Positions 1-8,077 of a DNA stretch of 44,371 nt are shown here, piece after piece. Position numbers and translations under genes: made by a program. This DNA comes from Candidatus Saccharimonadota bacterium (lineage in GTDB: Bacteria; Patescibacteriota; Saccharimonadia; Saccharimonadales; Saccharimonadaceae), in NCBI GenBank assembly GCA_017645955.1, contig JAGCNM010000056.1, positions 1 through 44,371 on the forward strand. The letters are read 5' to 3'. The notes under the pieces are model-generated. The model saw nothing but the letters and a program-made list of their open reading frames with translations. It was not told the origin of the DNA and made no database searches. The first letter of the stretch is position 1; each line of letters opens with the position of its first letter.

Positions 1-687
1 CCGAATGAATTTGTCTTTTTAGTGGGTAAATCTGGTGCGGGTAAATCGACTTTAATGAAGATGATTACGAAGGAAGAGAATCCGGATTCAGGGAAGATTA
101 TTATTGGCGGGATTGATTTAGATTATGTAAAAAAGCGTCATATTCCGGGTTATCGACGAAGACTTGGTGTAGTATTTCAGGATTTTAAGTTATTGCCGAG
201 AAGAACGGTTTATGAGAACGTGGCGTTTGCGCTTGAGATTGCTGGGATGAGCGGAAAGGACATTCGTAAGACTGTACCAAAAGTGCTTGAATTGGTTGAT
301 TTGTTAGATCAGGCGAAAAAGTTTCCAGATCAGCTTTCGGGCGGTCAGCAACAGCGCGTTTCGATTGCGCGGTCGGTTGCGAGACAACCAAAGATTTTAA
401 TTGCAGATGAGCCGACGGCAAACCTTGATAAACTTACTACTCAGGAAATTATAGATTTATTAAAGAAGATTAATGATTTCGGGACGACGATACTTGTGAC
501 GACGCATAATGAGAATATTGTGAATAATCTACAAAAAAGAGTAATTACCTTAAAAGACGGTAAAATTGTCAATGATCAGAAGAATAATGGTATTTATGAG
601 CTTGAAGAAACTCCAATTCCGAAGGCGCCGAAACGCGAAGTACAAAAACCTGGGCATGCTTTGAGGCCAAGAAGGAGGGTGATTTAA
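1..687 (+). CDS. ftsE: Cell-division ABC transporter ATPase FtsE (5' end outside window)
   Basis: ATP-binding subunit of the FtsEX complex, which couples ATP hydrolysis at the septum to activation of peptidoglycan hydrolases. The reading frame is open from base 1, so the N-terminus lies upstream; the GTG at 22 is inside the Walker A strand (VGKSGAGKST) and is not a real start. The Q-loop (VVFQDFKLL), signature LSGGQQQR, Walker B ILIADEPT and the switch His (TTHN) are all present in order. The C-terminal tail of about 35 residues is Pro/Arg-rich and ends in PRRRV. Its stop overlaps the ftsX start (TAATG), so the two are translationally coupled. Family identity is firm because of the ftsX neighbour. 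Confidence 0.95.
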   Translation, partial: PNEFVFLVGKSGAGKSTLMKMITKEENPDSGKIIIGGIDLDYVKKRHIPGYRRRLGVVFQDFKLLPRRTVYENVAFALEIAGMSGKDIRKTVPKVLELVDLLDQAKKFPDQLSGGQQQRVSIARSVARQPKILIADEPTANLDKLTTQEIIDLLKKINDFGTTILVTTHNENIVNNLQKRVITLKDGKIVNDQKNNGIYELEETPIPKAPKREVQKPGHALRPRRRVI

Positions 688-1712
688 TGGCGAAAGACGA
701 AAAAGAAAAGAAGTTAAAAAAGAGTTCAAAAAAGAATCTCCGCACGATGCAGAAGAATCGTAGTCGTCATATTGTGCGCGAAAAAGCTCGAATCGTAAAA
801 TACGGAACTAAAGGATTTGGGCGAAATATTTGGCTATCAATGGCGGCGACAGTCGTAATGGCCGTAACATTAATTATTTTGTTTGTGACCGTTGTGGCGA
901 GTGTGATTTTAACTAATACTGCCGAGATGATGAAGGATAAAATCGATATTACGATTTATTTTAAACCTAATACTTCAGAAGAAGTTTTAGCGGAGTTAAC
1001 CGAAATAATCAAGAAAGATTCGAATACGAAGACTGTTGAAACTTCAACTTCAGAAGAGGAATACGAGAAGTTCTTAGCGGAGAATGCGGAGAGTGAGGAG
1101 ATTATTGGGATTTTAGATGATGAGATGAAGGCGTTAATGGTTGAGAAGATGCAATCGACGATGAGGGTAAAAGTTTATGATATTGATAATATAGATAGCA
1201 TCAAAGAGCTTGTGAGCACGAACGAGTTGTTTGTTAATCATATTGATTTAGAAATGGCGCCGACTTATGACGTTAACCGCGCGGAGATTGCGACGATTAC
1301 TTCTTGGGCGCGGATTGCTAGGACTGGTGGGATAATCTTTGCGGGCGTGTTTCTTGTGATTTCGATTCTTATTATTTTCTCAACGATTCGCATGGCAATT
1401 TTCTCGCGACGTGAAGAAATTTATATGATGAAGTTAGTTGGAGCAGATAAGAGTTTTATTCGCGGGCCGTTTTTAGTCGAGGCGGAGATTAGCGGAATAA
1501 TTGCAGGGCTTACAGCGGCGACAATTTCATATTTCGGGTTTAAATTTCTTTCGCCGAAGCTAGCGAATTACGGGATTAATATTGAACAGATTGATAAGAT
1601 ATTAGAATCTAATCAGTTGATTTTAGTTTTTGTTGCTTTTGTGTTTATTGGATTAGTGATTGGTCGGATTTCGGCGCACTTAGCGGTTTCAAAGTATTTA
1701 AAAAAGATGTAA
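687..1712 (+). CDS. ftsX: Cell-division protein FtsX
   Basis: Membrane partner of FtsE. The 341 residues comprise a very basic cytoplasmic N-terminus (about 1-50, Lys/Arg-rich), a first membrane segment at about 55-77, an extracellular domain of about 130 residues that would contact a peptidoglycan hydrolase, and three further membrane segments in the C-terminal third (starting IIFAGVFLVISILIIF). The family motif FSRREEIYMMKLVGA, which follows the second membrane segment, is clear. The start overlaps the ftsE stop by one base. A PcsB-like CHAP hydrolase lies two genes downstream at 3588, which fits the FtsEX-PcsB arrangement known in streptococci; the physical partnership here is inference. 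Confidence 0.95.
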   Translation: MAKDEKEKKLKKSSKKNLRTMQKNRSRHIVREKARIVKYGTKGFGRNIWLSMAATVVMAVTLIILFVTVVASVILTNTAEMMKDKIDITIYFKPNTSEEVLAELTEIIKKDSNTKTVETSTSEEEYEKFLAENAESEEIIGILDDEMKALMVEKMQSTMRVKVYDIDNIDSIKELVSTNELFVNHIDLEMAPTYDVNRAEIATITSWARIARTGGIIFAGVFLVISILIIFSTIRMAIFSRREEIYMMKLVGADKSFIRGPFLVEAEISGIIAGLTAATISYFGFKFLSPKLANYGINIEQIDKILESNQLILVFVAFVFIGLVIGRISAHLAVSKYLKKM

Positions 1713-1730
1713 CTTAATTTAGGTTTTTTC

Positions 1731-1759
1731 TTGACTACTCGGTCGGGGGGGGGTATACT
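1731..1759 (+). promoter_or_regulatory. Promoter with G9 spacer tract
   Basis: TTGACT (1731-1736), exactly 17 nt, then TATACT (1754-1759). The last nine spacer bases (1745-1753) are all G. The ATG of the FISUMP gene follows nine bases after the -10 box and no Shine-Dalgarno is present. The tract is well placed for slipped-strand change of spacer length. Confidence 0.85.
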
Positions 1760-1768
1760 ATATATTAT

Positions 1769-3478
1769 ATGAATAAGGTTATGCCTAAATATTCTTATGT
1801 GGCGAGTTGTGTTTTGTTTTCTGTTACTGCTTTTTCTGGCTTAGTTTTATCTTCTAGTATTGTCTCTGCCGATGACTCGGTAGTAGACGTTATTAATATT
1901 ACAGTCCCAGCTGCTTGTACTTTGGAAGGCATCGGTATGAACTCCCATAATGCAACCATTAACCCGGGTACTTATAATTCAGAAGTAGGAACTACCACAC
2001 TAAAAGCCTTCTGTAATGATAGTAATGGTTTTGCTATATATGCTATTGGATACACTAATAATACAGACGGTAATAATAATCTAGTTTCTACTACTCTAAC
2101 TTCTCCAGTTAATATTCCTACTGGAACTTCTACTTCAGGTAATTCACAATGGGCAATGAAGTTAGCTACTCAGACTAGTCCAGAACCAGCTTATCCTATT
2201 ACTATCCAAAACAGCTTTGATTCCTTCCATACAGTACCAGACGACTATACATTAGTCGCTAAACGTATTGCCGCTACTGATGTGGGTACTGGAGCTACCG
2301 GTTCTATCCTTACTACTACCTACCAAGTCTTCATTTCTAATACTCAACCTGCGGATACTTATACTGGGAAGGTTAAATATGTGATGGTACATCCGAACAC
2401 TCATTCAGCTCCAGTAGCTTGTAATCCTAATGCTACCACTATCTCGGAAGTAAAGTGTATGCAAGATTTCGGCAATGTAGATAGCACTAATAGAGCCGCC
2501 ATCCTTGCCTCCATGACAGCTGGACAACAATACACCATGCAAGACAAACGTGATGGTAAAACCTACACTATCGCTAAACTCGCGGATGGTAATGTCTGGA
2601 TGACGCAGAACCTAGACCTAGACCTCGTCGCGGGCGTGACTTATACAAACGAAGACACCGATATTGGCTATAACGCTACGACCGGCGAATATGAAACTGC
2701 CGCTTGGAGTCCAATGCGCTCTACCTATGCGACTAGTAACTCACAAACTACGACTTGGTGCCAGGGCGGAACTTGGGATCAAAACGGTTATTGCGGACGC
2801 AACGACACTCCCGAGTCCTACGATCCAGGTGACCTTTACTGGAACTCTACTTTAAGTGACTACGATGATTGGAATGCATATTATCAAACTTGCGACTATA
2901 GTACTTCCACTCCAAGTTGTTCAGGTACTAACCCGATCGGAACTTATACATCTAGTACTGGTACTGCCGAGCTTCATTTAGGTAACTACTATAACTGGAC
3001 CGCAGCTGTGGCTATGAACGATAGTAGTAGTCACACTACACAAAACGAACTCATAGAACAATCCATTTGCCCAGCTGGTTGGACTTTACCTAGAATTGGC
3101 GAAGGTGACGATACCTTCTATGCTTTATGGAACTCATACAATATGGGTAACAATGCAAACGGGAGCTTTATTGATGCTAATAATAACGATTCTTACGATA
3201 ATGGCGAAACGGCGCTTTGGACTCAACCACTCTACTTCCCCGCTAGTGGGGGCTTCGATGGCGTGCTGTACGATGTCGGGAGCTTCGGCGTCTTCTGGTC
3301 GCCAGTCGTCGACTTTGAGATCTTTGTTAGGAGCGCGTACTTCTATGTCGATGGTGGCGCCGGTCCGTCGGGCGCCGGCAATCGCGGCGACGGTAGCTCT
3401 ATCCGTTGCGTAGCTCGCCCAGTTTCCTCCTCTATCTCAGGGGGCGGTGGTGGTTCGGAGGAGCCTGGCTATAACTAG
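1769..3478 (+). CDS. Secreted FISUMP-domain surface protein, copy 1
   Basis: Secreted protein of 569 residues with an N-terminal hydrophobic signal segment (about 10-34, ending near VSADD), an N-terminal region of about 200 residues rich in Thr/Asn and probably beta-sandwich, and a C-terminal FISUMP domain (Fibrobacter succinogenes major paralogous domain, a C-type-lectin/FGE-like fold). The FISUMP domain begins at DGKTYTIAKLADGNVWMT, includes CPAGWTLPR and ends at SIRCVARPV. The C-terminus is a Gly-rich tail without LPXTG. Base use changes sharply near the end: 3241-3405 is GC-rich and poor in A. The function is unknown; surface binding is inferred from the fold. The paralog is at 23999. The promoter has a G9 tract and the mRNA should be almost leaderless. 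Confidence 0.85.
   Translation: MNKVMPKYSYVASCVLFSVTAFSGLVLSSSIVSADDSVVDVINITVPAACTLEGIGMNSHNATINPGTYNSEVGTTTLKAFCNDSNGFAIYAIGYTNNTDGNNNLVSTTLTSPVNIPTGTSTSGNSQWAMKLATQTSPEPAYPITIQNSFDSFHTVPDDYTLVAKRIAATDVGTGATGSILTTTYQVFISNTQPADTYTGKVKYVMVHPNTHSAPVACNPNATTISEVKCMQDFGNVDSTNRAAILASMTAGQQYTMQDKRDGKTYTIAKLADGNVWMTQNLDLDLVAGVTYTNEDTDIGYNATTGEYETAAWSPMRSTYATSNSQTTTWCQGGTWDQNGYCGRNDTPESYDPGDLYWNSTLSDYDDWNAYYQTCDYSTSTPSCSGTNPIGTYTSSTGTAELHLGNYYNWTAAVAMNDSSSHTTQNELIEQSICPAGWTLPRIGEGDDTFYALWNSYNMGNNANGSFIDANNNDSYDNGETALWTQPLYFPASGGFDGVLYDVGSFGVFWSPVVDFEIFVRSAYFYVDGGAGPSGAGNRGDGSSIRCVARPVSSSISGGGGGSEEPGYN
3241..3425 (+). other. Adenine-depleted putative variable region with conserved 3' segment
   Basis: By eye only about 19 of the 165 bases in 3241-3405 are A, in an otherwise AT-rich gene, and many codons end in C with varied first two bases. 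The following 28 nt (3398-3425) match the paralog (25595-25622) at 27 of 28 positions. This is the composition and layout expected of a diversity-generating retroelement variable region followed by its homing signal, but no reverse transcriptase or template repeat is in the window. Confidence 0.5.
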
Positions 3479-3506
3479 TTCCTAGTTTTTCTCCCTCCCG
3501 CCTTTT
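3440..3506 (+). terminator. Nested hairpin downstream of FISUMP copy 1
   Basis: A purine-rich arm (GGGCGG and GGAGGAG, from 3440) can pair with CTCCCTCCCGCC ending about 3502, followed by TTTT. A small inner hairpin AACTAG-TTC-CTAGTT lies inside. It overlaps the end of the coding sequence and probably acts as a terminator. Confidence 0.5.
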
Positions 3507-3535
3507 AGTGTTAGAGATTGAGTACAAAAAAATAA

Positions 3536-3564
3536 TTGATTTTAGATGTCGTTTATGCTAATCT
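3536..3564 (+). promoter_or_regulatory. Promoter of the CHAP hydrolase gene
   Basis: TTGATT (3536-3541), 17-nt spacer, extended -10 TGC-TAATCT (3559-3564). A Shine-Dalgarno (AGAGGAG) lies between it and the ATG at 3588. Confidence 0.7.
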
Positions 3565-3587
3565 AGAAATAGAGGAGTAATCATCCG

Positions 3588-4760
3588 ATGAAAAAACAAA
3601 ATCAAAAATTCAAAAAAATTGTGGGCTATGTTAGTATTATGGCGGTTTTTTCTGGGTTATTATTCTTAATTACTCCGGCTAGTGCTTATAATTGTAATCC
3701 TGGCGATACGGAATGTGAAAATGCAAAAGCCAATATGGAACAGAAACAGAACGAAGCCCGAACTTTCATGCAAAAGGCTAGTTCGGTGAGCGAAATTATC
3801 GATCAATTAAATACTGAGATTAGCGAACTAGATAAGTCAATCGCGTCGAATGAGGCAAAGATTAAAATACTAAATAAGAAGATTAAAGAGACCGAAGAGA
3901 AATTAAAAGACAGACAAACGGCTTTAGCGGAACTTTTAGTTAATATGCATTTTAGCGATGATTCGGAACCGATTCGAATTTTAGCGGGGAGTAAATCGAT
4001 TTCGGATTATGCCGAGAAGGCGGCGCGTGAGGAAGTTGCGAAGCAAGAAGTTGCGCTTGCAAGCGAGAGAGTAAAAGAAACTAAAAAAGAATTAGATAAT
4101 CAGAAAGCTGAAGTCGAGGTGGCGCTCGAGGCAAGCGAAAGCGAGAAGATTGTCGCGGCGTCGAAACGGGAGAATCAGAAAACGTTACTTGCTGAATACG
4201 AGAAGAATGCGGATGATGCGGCGGCTGCAGCGAGTTATTGGGAAAACCAGGTAAGAGCGATGGCGTGGAGACCGAGCGGTTCGGCTGGGAGTGGTAGAAG
4301 ATCGTATGATGCGAGAAATACTTATCCGTATAGTAATGTTTGTTCAGAAGATTATGTCTATGACGAAAACATACCTGGTAGTATTGTTTTTCCTTATGGT
4401 GGGCTTGTCTGTCAATGTACGGACTATGCTAGCTATAAAGCTTACGAGAAGTGGGGAATTGTGAATTCGTGGGGTGGTGATGCTTGGGCTTATGTTTATG
4501 CTGGTGGATACACTGTACCGAATAATGGAGCAACGACTTATGTTAATCAAGTCCCGGCGGCGAATACAATTGCGATTTGGCCGGCAACTTGGGCGAATCC
4601 TTATGGACATGTACAATGGGTTGAGAGCGTAAACGCGAATGGAACGATTAATGTAACGGAATATAATGTTGATTGGGCGGAAAATGGTTGTTATGTGAAG
4701 GATTTCTGTTCGCGCGATGGTGTTAGTCCGTATGGCGCTTCATTCTTACATTTTGAATAG
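3588..4760 (+). CDS. Secreted coiled-coil CHAP-domain peptidoglycan hydrolase (PcsB-like)
   Basis: Likely an amidase or endopeptidase that cuts peptidoglycan at division. The signal peptide ends at PASA-Y (about residue 33). A long Lys/Glu-rich coiled coil covers about 45-235, then a Ser/Gly/Arg linker, then a C-terminal CHAP domain (about 250-390). The catalytic Cys is in CQCTDYASYKAYE and the catalytic His in YGHVQWVE, followed by ITV-type strands and NVDW. This is the architecture of PcsB, whose coiled coil is regulated by FtsEX in Gram-positive bacteria. The gene lies downstream of ftsEX, separated only by the FISUMP gene, and has its own promoter and an AGAGGAG ribosome site. Domain call is firm; the FtsEX link is inferred from context. 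Confidence 0.9.
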   Translation: MKKQNQKFKKIVGYVSIMAVFSGLLFLITPASAYNCNPGDTECENAKANMEQKQNEARTFMQKASSVSEIIDQLNTEISELDKSIASNEAKIKILNKKIKETEEKLKDRQTALAELLVNMHFSDDSEPIRILAGSKSISDYAEKAAREEVAKQEVALASERVKETKKELDNQKAEVEVALEASESEKIVAASKRENQKTLLAEYEKNADDAAAAASYWENQVRAMAWRPSGSAGSGRRSYDARNTYPYSNVCSEDYVYDENIPGSIVFPYGGLVCQCTDYASYKAYEKWGIVNSWGGDAWAYVYAGGYTVPNNGATTYVNQVPAANTIAIWPATWANPYGHVQWVESVNANGTINVTEYNVDWAENGCYVKDFCSRDGVSPYGASFLHFE

Positions 4761-4790
4761 TTTTTCCAGTTACTTTTAATCTGCCTATGC

Positions 4791-4796
4791 TATAAT
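4791..4796 (+). promoter_or_regulatory. Extended -10 box for the S41 protease (leaderless)
   Basis: TGC-TATAAT with the ATG only six bases after the box. The transcript should start at or next to the start codon. No clear -35 and no Shine-Dalgarno. Confidence 0.7.
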
Positions 4797-4802
4797 TAAA
4801 TA

Positions 4803-5993
4803 ATGGATAAAGAGTGGAAAGAAAAAAAAGTTAGTTTAGGGGGTGCAATAGTAATTGGAGCGGTTTTGGCTGTTCTCGGCGGTATTATAGGAGCGAACTC
4901 GAGGAGTTGGTTTTCGGGATTTGCGCCGTATTTAGGACTGGATTCTTACGTGAAGTCCGATGTTGACTGGTCGGAACTGGATGAAGTTTATAATAAATTA
5001 AGTAATTCTTATAATGGAGAGATTTCGGTTTCTGATGTGATTGAGGGGGCGAAGAAGGGATTAACCGAGTCGCTAGGCGATACTTATACGGTTTACATGG
5101 ATAAGGAAGAAACAGCGGAATTCTATGATGATTTGCATGGAAATGTTGGTTCGGGAATTGGGATTGAGATGGGGCTGCGCGATGGGTATGTAAGAGTTCT
5201 TAGGACTTTACCGGATAATCCGGCGAAGAAAGCTGGGGTTTTAGCGGGTGATATTATTTATAAAGTTGATGGAGAAGAAGTGTATAGTTTATCGACAGAC
5301 GAAATTGCAAAAAAGGTAAGAGGTGAAACTGGTTCCGAGGTGACTTTAACGGTAGTAAGAAACGGAAAAGAGTTAGATTTTAAAATGAAGCGCGAAGCGA
5401 TTAACAATGTTTCAGCTTATGTTGATTATGACGGAAAAACAGCAATTGTAACAGTCACGAGGTTTGACAATGACACGGGTACGATGGTTCAGCAATTCGC
5501 AAAGGAATTTGAAAGCAAGGGAATAAAGAAGGTGATATTAGATTTGCGTGGGAATGGTGGCGGTTATGTCTCGGCGGCGCAAGATCTACTAAGTCTTTGG
5601 CTTGATGGCGAGAAGGTTTTAATCCAGAAATCTAAGCATTTTGGTAATTCGTCGAGTTCGAGTTCGACTGGTAAAGCGATTTTGAAAGATATGAAGACGG
5701 TTGTGCTCGTTAATGGGTCGTCGGCTTCGGCATCAGAAATTGTTGCAGGTGCTTTGCAAGATTATAAGAAGGCGACAGTCGTTGGTGAGACGACTTATGG
5801 AAAAGGGGTTGTACAGAATCTATATGATCTTTCTAATGGGACCGTATTAAAAGTAACAACAGCGGAGTGGTATACGCCGCTTGATCGTTCGATTAATGGG
5901 ACCGGGATTACTCCTGATGTTGAGGTTGAAAGATCTTATGAGGATATTAACGCGATGCGCGATCCTCAGATGGATAAAGCAAAGGATTTGTAA
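4803..5993 (+). CDS. S41-family C-terminal processing protease with PDZ domain
   Basis: Membrane-anchored serine protease of the CtpA/Prc type, 396 residues, acting outside the cytoplasmic membrane on envelope proteins. One N-terminal membrane segment (about 13-30), a helical region, a PDZ domain (about 95-180, with GSGIGIEM and AGVLAGDIIYKVDG) and the S41 catalytic core. The nucleophile lies in the segment GSSASASEIV (about residues 305-314) and the general-base Lys in TYGKGVVQ (Lys334). It has a leaderless-type promoter, and its stop overlaps the next start (TAATG), so it is coupled to the glycosyltransferase. The substrate is unknown. Confidence 0.93.
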   Translation: MDKEWKEKKVSLGGAIVIGAVLAVLGGIIGANSRSWFSGFAPYLGLDSYVKSDVDWSELDEVYNKLSNSYNGEISVSDVIEGAKKGLTESLGDTYTVYMDKEETAEFYDDLHGNVGSGIGIEMGLRDGYVRVLRTLPDNPAKKAGVLAGDIIYKVDGEEVYSLSTDEIAKKVRGETGSEVTLTVVRNGKELDFKMKREAINNVSAYVDYDGKTAIVTVTRFDNDTGTMVQQFAKEFESKGIKKVILDLRGNGGGYVSAAQDLLSLWLDGEKVLIQKSKHFGNSSSSSSTGKAILKDMKTVVLVNGSSASASEIVAGALQDYKKATVVGETTYGKGVVQNLYDLSNGTVLKVTTAEWYTPLDRSINGTGITPDVEVERSYEDINAMRDPQMDKAKDL

Positions 5994-7255
5994 TGAAAAT
6001 TGTAATTGCTACAGCGGTTTATTACCCAATGACAAACGGGGTGGCGGTCTTTTCGCGGAACTTGGCAATGGGTTTAGTAAAACGGGGTCATGAGGTTTTA
6101 GTTTTATGTCCTTCTCAGGATAGGAAAAATTATACGAAGGTGGAAGATGGGGTTAGGGTAAATCATCTAAAATCGATTGACGTGAAGGTTTATCCGGATC
6201 AGATTAATGATGTGCCGCCGAAAAAACGAGCTTTTGGGGTGACTTGGCCGCATCTTTTCTATAAGAATGGTTTTAAGGTCTCGGTTTTTCCGAAGCGAGA
6301 GATAAAGCGGGCGCTAGATAGTTTTAAGCCGGACGTTGTGCATGTACAAATTTCTGACCCGATTGGTCTTTCGGTGGTTAGTTATGCTAGAAAAAAGAAT
6401 ATTCCGGTTGTGACGACCGAGCATAATCAGCCGGAGGTTTTGACTGAGCCGTTGAAGTTGCCAGGTTTGGTGAGAAAGCCAGTGAATGCGCTATTATATT
6501 CCTATTTTCGTAATCGTCAAAGTAAGAGTGATTTTGTGACGATGCCGACAAAACAGGCGATTGATAATTTGATTTTGTCTCATGGAAAGGAGTTTAAGAT
6601 TCCAGTTGCGGCGGTGTCGAACGGGGTAGACTTGTCTAATTTTAAGCCGGGTAAGGTATCGCCCGAGATTTACAAGAAATATGGTATTCCGGAAGATGTG
6701 CCGATTGTTTTATACGTCGGGCGAGTTGATCCAGAGAAGAAGGTCGGTTCAGTAATCGAAGCATTTTCTAGAATTTGTAAGGATTTAGAAAAAGCGGAGA
6801 TGGTAGTTGTTGGAGATGGTGTCGATAAAGCGAGGCTAAAGAAAATGGTATCTGATTTAGGTATTGTTGATAGGGTGCATTTTCTAGGGCGGGTTTTGCC
6901 GCCGGATTTATATGAGCTTTATAAAGTTGGGGATTTGTTTGCTACGGCGAGTGAAATTGAAACTCAGGGTATAGTTTTAATCGAAGCGGCGGCAACTGGG
7001 TTGCCGTTGATTGCGGTCAATAAAGGGGCTGTGTCTGAAATTTGTGTTAATGATGAAGATGGGTTTCTTTGTGAACCGGGTGATATTGACGGAATTAGTG
7101 AGGCGATGCGAAAAATATTGTCGGATGAGAAATTACAGAAGAAGTTTTCTACGCGGTCTCTTGAGTTAGCGAAGGAACATGATTTGGAACGAACTGTTGA
7201 TAAGTTTATTAATATATATAATAAAGTTCAGGAAATAAAAAAGGGGGGCTCTTAG
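5993..7255 (+). CDS. GT4-family glycosyltransferase
   Basis: GT-B fold enzyme of 420 residues that transfers a sugar from a nucleotide-sugar donor. The N-terminal Rossmann domain begins KIVIATAVYYPMTNGVAVFS, with the Gly-rich acceptor loop. The C-terminal donor domain has VLYVGRVDPEKKV, VVVGDGVDKARL and the EX7E motif region SEIETQGIVLIEAAATGLP. It resembles diacylglycerol or phosphatidylinositol glycosyl/mannosyl transferases, so glycolipid or envelope glycan synthesis is likely, but the acceptor cannot be read from sequence. The start overlaps the S41 protease stop. The last codons lie inside a palindrome shared with the convergent gene. Confidence 0.9.
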   Translation: MKIVIATAVYYPMTNGVAVFSRNLAMGLVKRGHEVLVLCPSQDRKNYTKVEDGVRVNHLKSIDVKVYPDQINDVPPKKRAFGVTWPHLFYKNGFKVSVFPKREIKRALDSFKPDVVHVQISDPIGLSVVSYARKKNIPVVTTEHNQPEVLTEPLKLPGLVRKPVNALLYSYFRNRQSKSDFVTMPTKQAIDNLILSHGKEFKIPVAAVSNGVDLSNFKPGKVSPEIYKKYGIPEDVPIVLYVGRVDPEKKVGSVIEAFSRICKDLEKAEMVVVGDGVDKARLKKMVSDLGIVDRVHFLGRVLPPDLYELYKVGDLFATASEIETQGIVLIEAAATGLPLIAVNKGAVSEICVNDEDGFLCEPGDIDGISEAMRKILSDEKLQKKFSTRSLELAKEHDLERTVDKFINIYNKVQEIKKGGS

Positions 7256-7262
7256 AGCCCCC
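7237..7262 (-). terminator. Terminator palindrome holding both convergent stop codons
   Basis: GGGGGCTCTTAGAGCCCCC (7244-7262) is a near-perfect palindrome. On the minus strand it is followed by six T, a normal intrinsic terminator. The TAG of the plus gene (7253-7255) and the TAA of the minus gene (7254-7252) both lie at its centre. On the plus strand no T tract follows. Confidence 0.8.
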
Positions 7263-7932
7263 GGTATTTGCGGGCCTCCGCCCGCGCTTCGTTTTCCAGG
7301 TTCAGGTATTTTTTAACCTGGTTTTTTGCGACACCTTCGTTGAGTTTTAGGTCGTCGAGCAGCCCAAAGTTTTCTTTCAGCGTCTCGGTGTGGTAGGTTA
7401 TAATTTCCGCCACAATCATTTTTACCAGTGCTCCGAAGATAAAAGCACCGATGACGCCCGAAACGCCGTAAACGAACCATGCGCCAAGTGTTCCGGCGAC
7501 TGTTTCGGTCGGGCCCTGGATTTCCAGATACTTCTTGATAGCGATAATTGCTCCGCAGAAGAATCCGATCAGTCCGAGGAATACGACGAAAATCGACGAA
7601 TTGTTCTTCCAGAAAGACCTGGCCTTTTTCAGTTTCTTGTTCTTTTCCTCGAGTTCGCTTACAGCCGATTTTAACTGGTCCAACTTGTTGTTCCACCACT
7701 CGGCTTTAGAGTGGTAGTCGTTCGCGTCCGCGTCAGCCTTGTTTGCCTGAACTTTGTTCAGGTAATACTCGATTGACCCGATGGTCACAATCGTCTCGGC
7801 TTCCTTGTCGCCGTTATTTGTCTCGTCGGTAAAGACATCTTCGGTTTCGGTTTCAGTTTCGTCAACGACGGAACTTTTTCCGACGATTCTTTGACCGTCT
7901 TCGATCCAGATAACGGTTCGTCTTTCTTTCAT
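7252..7932 (-). CDS. Hypothetical membrane protein with acidic N-terminus and coiled coil
   Basis: Not recognised as any family. The 226 residues comprise an acidic Thr/Glu-rich N-terminus (about 20-50), a predicted coiled coil (about 75-108, with ELEEKNKKLKKA), a membrane segment at about 113-132 (IFVVFLGLIGFFCGAIIAI) and a Gly-rich second segment at about 147-172, then a charged C-terminal tail. It is monocistronic with a strong consensus promoter and a leader of roughly 50 nt ending in a G-rich ribosome site (AGAGGGGG). Codons ending in C/G are commoner than in the neighbours, as in the other orphan genes at 14444, 32235 and 36508. Confidence 0.75.
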   Translation of the reverse strand: MKERRTVIWIEDGQRIVGKSSVVDETETETEDVFTDETNNGDKEAETIVTIGSIEYYLNKVQANKADADANDYHSKAEWWNNKLDQLKSAVSELEEKNKKLKKARSFWKNNSSIFVVFLGLIGFFCGAIIAIKKYLEIQGPTETVAGTLGAWFVYGVSGVIGAFIFGALVKMIVAEIITYHTETLKENFGLLDDLKLNEGVAKNQVKKYLNLENEARAEARKYRGL

Positions 7933-7989
7933 TTTTAATCCCCCTCTATAAAAGTTCGTCTACCCCACACTACATAGGCAGATACTTTA

Positions 7990-8018
7990 ATTATATCACA
8001 CTTTACCTTAAAAGTCAA
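7990..8018 (-). promoter_or_regulatory. Consensus promoter of the 7252-7932 gene
   Basis: Read on the minus strand: TTGACT (8018-8013), 17 nt, TATAAT (7995-7990) preceded by TGA (extended -10). Confidence 0.85.
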
Positions 8019-8024
8019 TATCGG

Positions 8025-8053
8025 TTGCGCTTTTTTCAGATTTGTATTATGAT
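8025..8053 (+). promoter_or_regulatory. Promoter of the 8078 gene
   Basis: TTGCGC (8025-8030), 17 nt, TATGAT (8048-8053). It lies back to back with the minus-strand promoter at 7990-8018. Confidence 0.55.
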
Positions 8054-8077
8054 AATTTAGAATATGGAGGAGTTGAT

